Shown: piece by piece, positions 60,050-64,000 of the stretch
Layout: each line of letters begins with the position of its first letter
Position numbering within the stretch: the first letter of the stretch is position 1
Assembly (NCBI GenBank): GCA_025403435.1
Contig: CM046341.1
Coordinates: 4,969,462 to 5,033,461, forward strand
Source: Artocarpus heterophyllus
Taxonomy: Eukaryota > Streptophyta > Magnoliopsida > Rosales > Moraceae
Direction: 5' to 3'
Length of the DNA: 64,000 nt
Made by a program: the position numbers and the translations under genes
Notes under the pieces: model-generated
Databases searched by the model: none
What the model saw: the letters and a program-made list of their open reading frames with translations, nothing else
What the model was told of the DNA's origin: nothing

Positions 60050-61545
60050 CCCTGCTCTAACTCCAACACCGGTCCCAAAACTTGTTATCAGCCCCAAACT
60101 CAGACCTGGATCCTGACGTTAGTCCTGGCTTCTAACCCCGGCACCGGTGTCGAAACCCAACCTCGAATCCTGACCCTGAACTTGGACCCAAAACTTGACC
60201 TCGACCTTTTTCCCAGATCTCAACCTTGGCCCTGGTCTTAGATCCAGACCCAGACCCTGAATCCAGACACTAGCCCTAACTCTAGTTCTAGTCCCGACCC
60301 CAACCTTGACCTTGACTTTAGATCCCCGATCCTGCCATCGGTCGTGACCTTAGTCCCATCCTCGACCTCGCATCCTAACCTCGACTTTGATCTTGAATCC
60401 CAACCTTGATCCCAAAACTTGACCTTAACCTTAACCCTAGATCTCAACCTCGACCTCGGTCTTAGATCTTGACCTTTATCCTGATCTTAAAACTTAACCC
60501 TAACCCAATTTCAAAACCCGACCCTGACCTAGGTCCTGAAACCTAGTCTTGACAGCCCCAGTCCTAAAATCTGCCTTAAACTTGGATCCTGACTACAACC
60601 CCAATTCCAACTACGACTTTGAAACCCGATATTGACCTAACCCCGCATCTTAATCCCATCCCTGGTCGTGGATCCTTACCCTGACCTTCATCTTGAAAAT
60701 TGACCTCAACCTGGCTCTTGGATCCTAATCCCGACCTTGCTGTTAGATCCTAGCCCCGACCCTAGTCTCAGATCCTGACCCCAACCTTGGTTCCAAAACC
60801 TAACCCCACCCCAACCCTAACCCCAACCCTAGCCTTGTTTTAGGATCCTGACCCTGACCTCGATCCCAGATCCTGACCCTAGTCCCAAAACCCAACCGCG
60901 ACTCCTATCCTGAATTTGACCCAAACCTTTGTCCTAGATCCCAACCTCAACCTCGGTTTCGAAACCTGACATTGACCCTACTTTGGGTTCTCGACCTAAC
61001 CTCAACCATAACCCGAACTCTAGTCCCAGATCTCGACCCTAGTCCCAAAACCTAACCACAACCCATGTCCCATATCCGACTCCTACTGTGATCCCGAAAC
61101 CCGACCCAGACCCCAGTCCTAACCCCGGCCCCAACTCTAGTCTCGACCTCGGATCTCAATCTCGATCCCTACCTTGGACCCTAACCCTAACTTAAGATCC
61201 AAACCCTAATCCCAATCTTAAGTTCTGACCCTGACCTTGATCCTAAATCCTTACCCTAGTCATGGTCCTAAACCTAGTCTTGAAACTCAACCACGACTCT
61301 AGTCTCGGATCCCGACCCCAGTCCTAAAACCTGACCAAAACCTTGGTCCCGACCCTAACCCCGACCCAATGCTGACTTAGATCATGGACTCTAGATCTTG
61401 ACCCAAATCCTAACCACTACCCTAACTCTGACAACGGATCTCGGCCCTAGTCCTAAAACCCGACTTTAATCTTGGTCCCTAAACCAACCTAAACCTCGAT
61501 ATTGGAGCTAAAACCCTAATATTAGACCTAACCCCAACCTTGATA
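60050..61545 (-). repeat. Same minisatellite in the opposite orientation
   Basis: Units such as GACCCTGACC, GATCCTGACC, CCCAACCTTG and TCTTAGATC are reverse complements of those before 60050. The switch occurs in GGGTTCTAGCCCTGCTC at about 60040-60056. CCCTAACCC runs near 60800-60840 look telomere-like but are just variants of this unit. Confidence 0.85.
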
Positions 61546-62183
61546 TGAGGTGTACAGTTCGATGTCCCGATCCTAACAGCAAGTTCAAGCCATTAGTGTA
61601 ATCCTAATAATAAGTTGGTTTGCCGACTAGACCTTGATGGCATGTCTAGCTCGTTAGCCTAAGCCAATGGCGAGTCTGGTGTGCCAACCTGACCTTAGCT
61701 GTGTGTCCAACCTCCAATCCTGACCTTGAGAACATGTCTGCCTCATTGGGTAGACCCCTATGACAAGTCTGTTCTTGCCTGATCCTATTTACGAGAATGG
61801 CCCCACCCTAATAGTGAGTTTGCTCCATCAGTCTGAACCCATTAATGAGTCCGGCCTGACCCTAATAGTGTGTCCCATTTGCTATCCTGACCTCTACTGT
61901 GAGTTCGGTCTTTAGGCTCAACCCCAACAACGATCTCGGCTTGTCGGAACCTCGTAAATAGTTGGCAACCTTAGAGGTTAACCACATCCTAAGATTTATT
62001 TTTAAAAAAAAAAAATTAGAAACAAGAAATTTTTGTTTTCATAATTTAAATAAAAACTGAATAATAATTTTAAAACAAAAAACAAAAATGTTGTTACTAA
62101 ATGCATTTTCAAAAAAGTTCACTTTTTATTTAAAAAATAAAAAAAAAAACTGTTTAAATAAATAATATCAAATGGATCCTAAG

Positions 62184-63170
62184 ATCTTCACAAAGAAAAA
62201 AGTCGCTACAAAAATACAATAAGAAAACTTCCCAAATGACCAGAAAGTCGAGGAACATAAATAACATACATAAGACTAGCTAAGACCAGCTCTAACGATC
62301 TACTCCTCATGGAGGAGGCCTTGTGTAAACCCTTAAAAGGACAAAAAAAAAAAAACTAAACGCGAAAATCCACTCAAGAGAAAAAAAAGTGCATGATTTG
62401 AGCAAGAATCAATACAAAAAAACAAAAAATCTTAAAAGCTAACTAAATAGAATGAATAGATAATGATTCTATTTAGAGCGTGACAGTCCACAAAGAATTC
62501 TTACCGGTTAGAGGCCATAAAAACTAACTATTCATTATCTTGATCACATTCTCGAAAAATATGAGAAACCCTTACGGAATCGAACCTTTCTGAGAGCATT
62601 GGACCATTTCACCTTACAATGCTAAGGAACTTAAAGACTAATTAATTTGCAATCGAAATAACGGGATAATACACATCGAATTGCACTCAACCTAAGGAAT
62701 TTTCCAATCCAACCAAGTGTAATCCACATCCAAAGTGAAGAGCCCAAAGTTCTACTTCAAATTAAGCGAAAACATTACATAAAAGAGAGCATTAAACTTT
62801 TAACAAATCCTTCATCAGTATAAAAAATAGCTAGCTGAACTAGGAGAACCCTGAGAAAAACCATTCGTATTAACTTATTTAATCCATTTAGAGATAGTTA
62901 TAGATGTGGGATCTAAATAACTAGGAAGATCTTAGCAGCTCTTAAATATTATTTCATCACTCTAAAAATTAGAGGGATGGAGAGAGTTGGAGGAATGAAG
63001 AGTCAAAAAGATAAAGAAGATTGTAGTAATCTTTTATGTTGTTTGATAGAATGAAGGGAGAGTTGAGATGATGGATGATAGTTATTTGTGAAATTATTGT
63101 ATAACACAGGATAGTATTTGTAAAGTCTTTTTAACTTAAAGTGGAGGGATTGCTTGGATTCTTCTATTAG
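62184..63170. other. Intergenic; no gene recognised
   Basis: AT-rich, without supported coding sequence on either strand. Confidence 0.5.
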
Positions 63171-63567
63171 ACCATCTCTAATACAAATGTTAATGCTAAT
63201 GTTATATTTACCACCAATTAGTATAAAAATAGCATATTTGATGTGTTATTTTGTTTTATGCTCCAATGCATAATGCTATTTAAATGTCATATTTACCTTT
63301 TGTCATAATTATTAAACTTTAAAACTTGTAAAAGTAAACTTTCATATTGAAATGATTAAAAAGTAAAAATGTTATAATTATTATAGCAAACAAGTCAATC
63401 TACTAACCATGCAATAGTAATCAAGTTAAATTTGCTACATGTTAAACTTAATAGCAAGCATATAGAAAATTTAACAATAAAAATGACAATGCATTGGAAA
63501 GCGTTTTTTACACTCAAATGCTAAATTTGCCATTCACATATTAATTTAACATTGCAACGAAGATGGT
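63171..63567. mobile_element. MITE-like element with inverted ends (about 400 bp)
   Basis: The left end ACCATCTCTAATACAAATGTTAA and the reversed right end ACCATCTTCGTTGCAATGTTAA match over about 22 bp, with internal GCTAATG/GCTAAATTT motifs near each end. Boundaries and target duplication are not certain. Confidence 0.5.
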
Positions 63568-63917
63568 GCATCAATGAAATGATCTAATTTGGTGGGCCAA
63601 GAGAGAAACCAGATCTATCCACTTATGCTCTGCTGTCCTTTCAATCAAACATAGGATTGGACCTCACCTTCCGTCTCTCCATGCACCCCTCTCCCTCCGT
63701 CCAAACATAGTATAAATCCCCTGATCAAATCCCCAGCTTCTTACTTGGGAGGAAATATCTAAATTCAACTCTTACAAATGAATATATCCTTAACAGATAT
63801 GGCCTAATTTATTAAGTATTAGACCTGGTCAAGTCTATGTTATTAATACTATCGTCTAAGAATTGTACTAATTCAGCATAAACTAAAGAACAATGTGTTG
63901 CAGCTGACAGATGTTGT

Positions 63918-63918
63918 C

Positions 63919-63955
<37 letters not shown>
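63918..63955. repeat. (TA)n microsatellite
   Basis: About 17 uninterrupted AT dinucleotides close to the window end. The rest of 63568-64000 holds nothing recognisable. Confidence 0.95.
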
Positions 63956-63958
<3 letters not shown>

Positions 63959-64000
63959 TGTAAGGATTGTTTTTCCTTCTTTAAATATGCTTTCGTCTAA

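Larger units (their letters stand above)
58881..62178. mobile_element. Foldback-like element with strand-switching minisatellite (3.3 kb)
   Basis: Candidate target duplications CTAAG flank it (58876-58880 and 62179-62183). The ends AGTCTGTTTGGTATCATT and, reversed, GATCCATTTGATATTATT match at 12 of 18 bases with only transitions. AT-rich arms of about 170-200 bp follow on both sides. The core is a degenerate minisatellite (unit about 18 bp, like GGGTCGGGATCTAAGACCA) with G-rich strand on plus from about 59080 to 60049 and on minus from 60050 to about 61545. A third block with CCTGACC and TGAGTCTG-type text fills 61550-61980. No transposase is seen; ORFs within are repeat artefacts. Confidence 0.65.

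Noticed and set aside
60795..60840. Telomere-like CCCTAACCC runs
   Set aside because: They are irregular variants of the surrounding 18-bp minisatellite, with CCCCAACCC and CCCTAGCC mixed in, not a (CCCTAAA)n array.
1..64000. tRNA, rRNA or CRISPR features
   Set aside because: I looked for cloverleaf-like B-box patterns, conserved rRNA text and regular spaced repeats and found none that hold up by eye; a tRNAscan-type run would settle tRNAs.

Overview
The window is nuclear DNA of a flowering plant, most likely a dicot. It is AT-rich with low gene density, genes have GT-AG introns, poly(A/T) and (TA)n tracts are everywhere, and the mobile elements are plant Ty3/gypsy and Ty1/copia retrotransposons, Tourist-like MITEs and foldback elements. 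I cannot name the species.

Only three genes look intact. (1) A three-exon bHLH gene on the minus strand (21035-22561) is a MUTE orthologue, the regulator of stomatal guard-mother-cell fate; the ORFs seen in single frames show only its middle exon, and exons 1 and 3 were found by reading across the introns. (2) A dual-specificity phosphatase of the plant DsPTP1 type lies on the minus strand (coding exons about 39356-40637, with a probable leader exon near 41521). (3) A single-exon, secreted, catalytically dead aspartic-protease-like protein of the GIP/EDGP/TAXI group lies at 53413-54702 on the plus strand. A broken, inverted relative of gene 3 lies at 57415-58556.

Layout: 1-21034 is intergenic, AT-rich, with dispersed repeats, a GC-rich minisatellite (16600-17040) and a Tourist-like MITE (18431-18599). 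MUTE follows, then a 245-bp-period tandem duplication (23463-23888). A complete but decayed Ty3/gypsy element of the Tat lineage occupies 24488-37758. It has two LTRs of about 0.73 kb, a perfect GGTAT target duplication, gag-pol with stops and frameshifts, a tandem-repeat array after pol, and an antisense gene with two clean introns. A 2152-bp solo-LTR-like insertion (26663-28814, CGTTA duplication) sits inside its gag. After the phosphatase gene come a degenerate repeat field (41860-42930), an inverted-repeat element (45361-45736), a MITE, a truncated Ty1/copia element (about 46900-49694), another inverted-repeat element (about 51812-52284), a MITE, the GIP-like gene, a MITE and its pseudogene relative.

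The most unusual object is 58881-62178: a 3.3-kb element with degenerate AT-rich inverted ends and candidate CTAAG duplications. Its core is a minisatellite that is G-rich on the plus strand up to about 60050 and then switches to its complement. The genes do not form a pathway with one another; the window is three unrelated plant genes in a nested transposon landscape.
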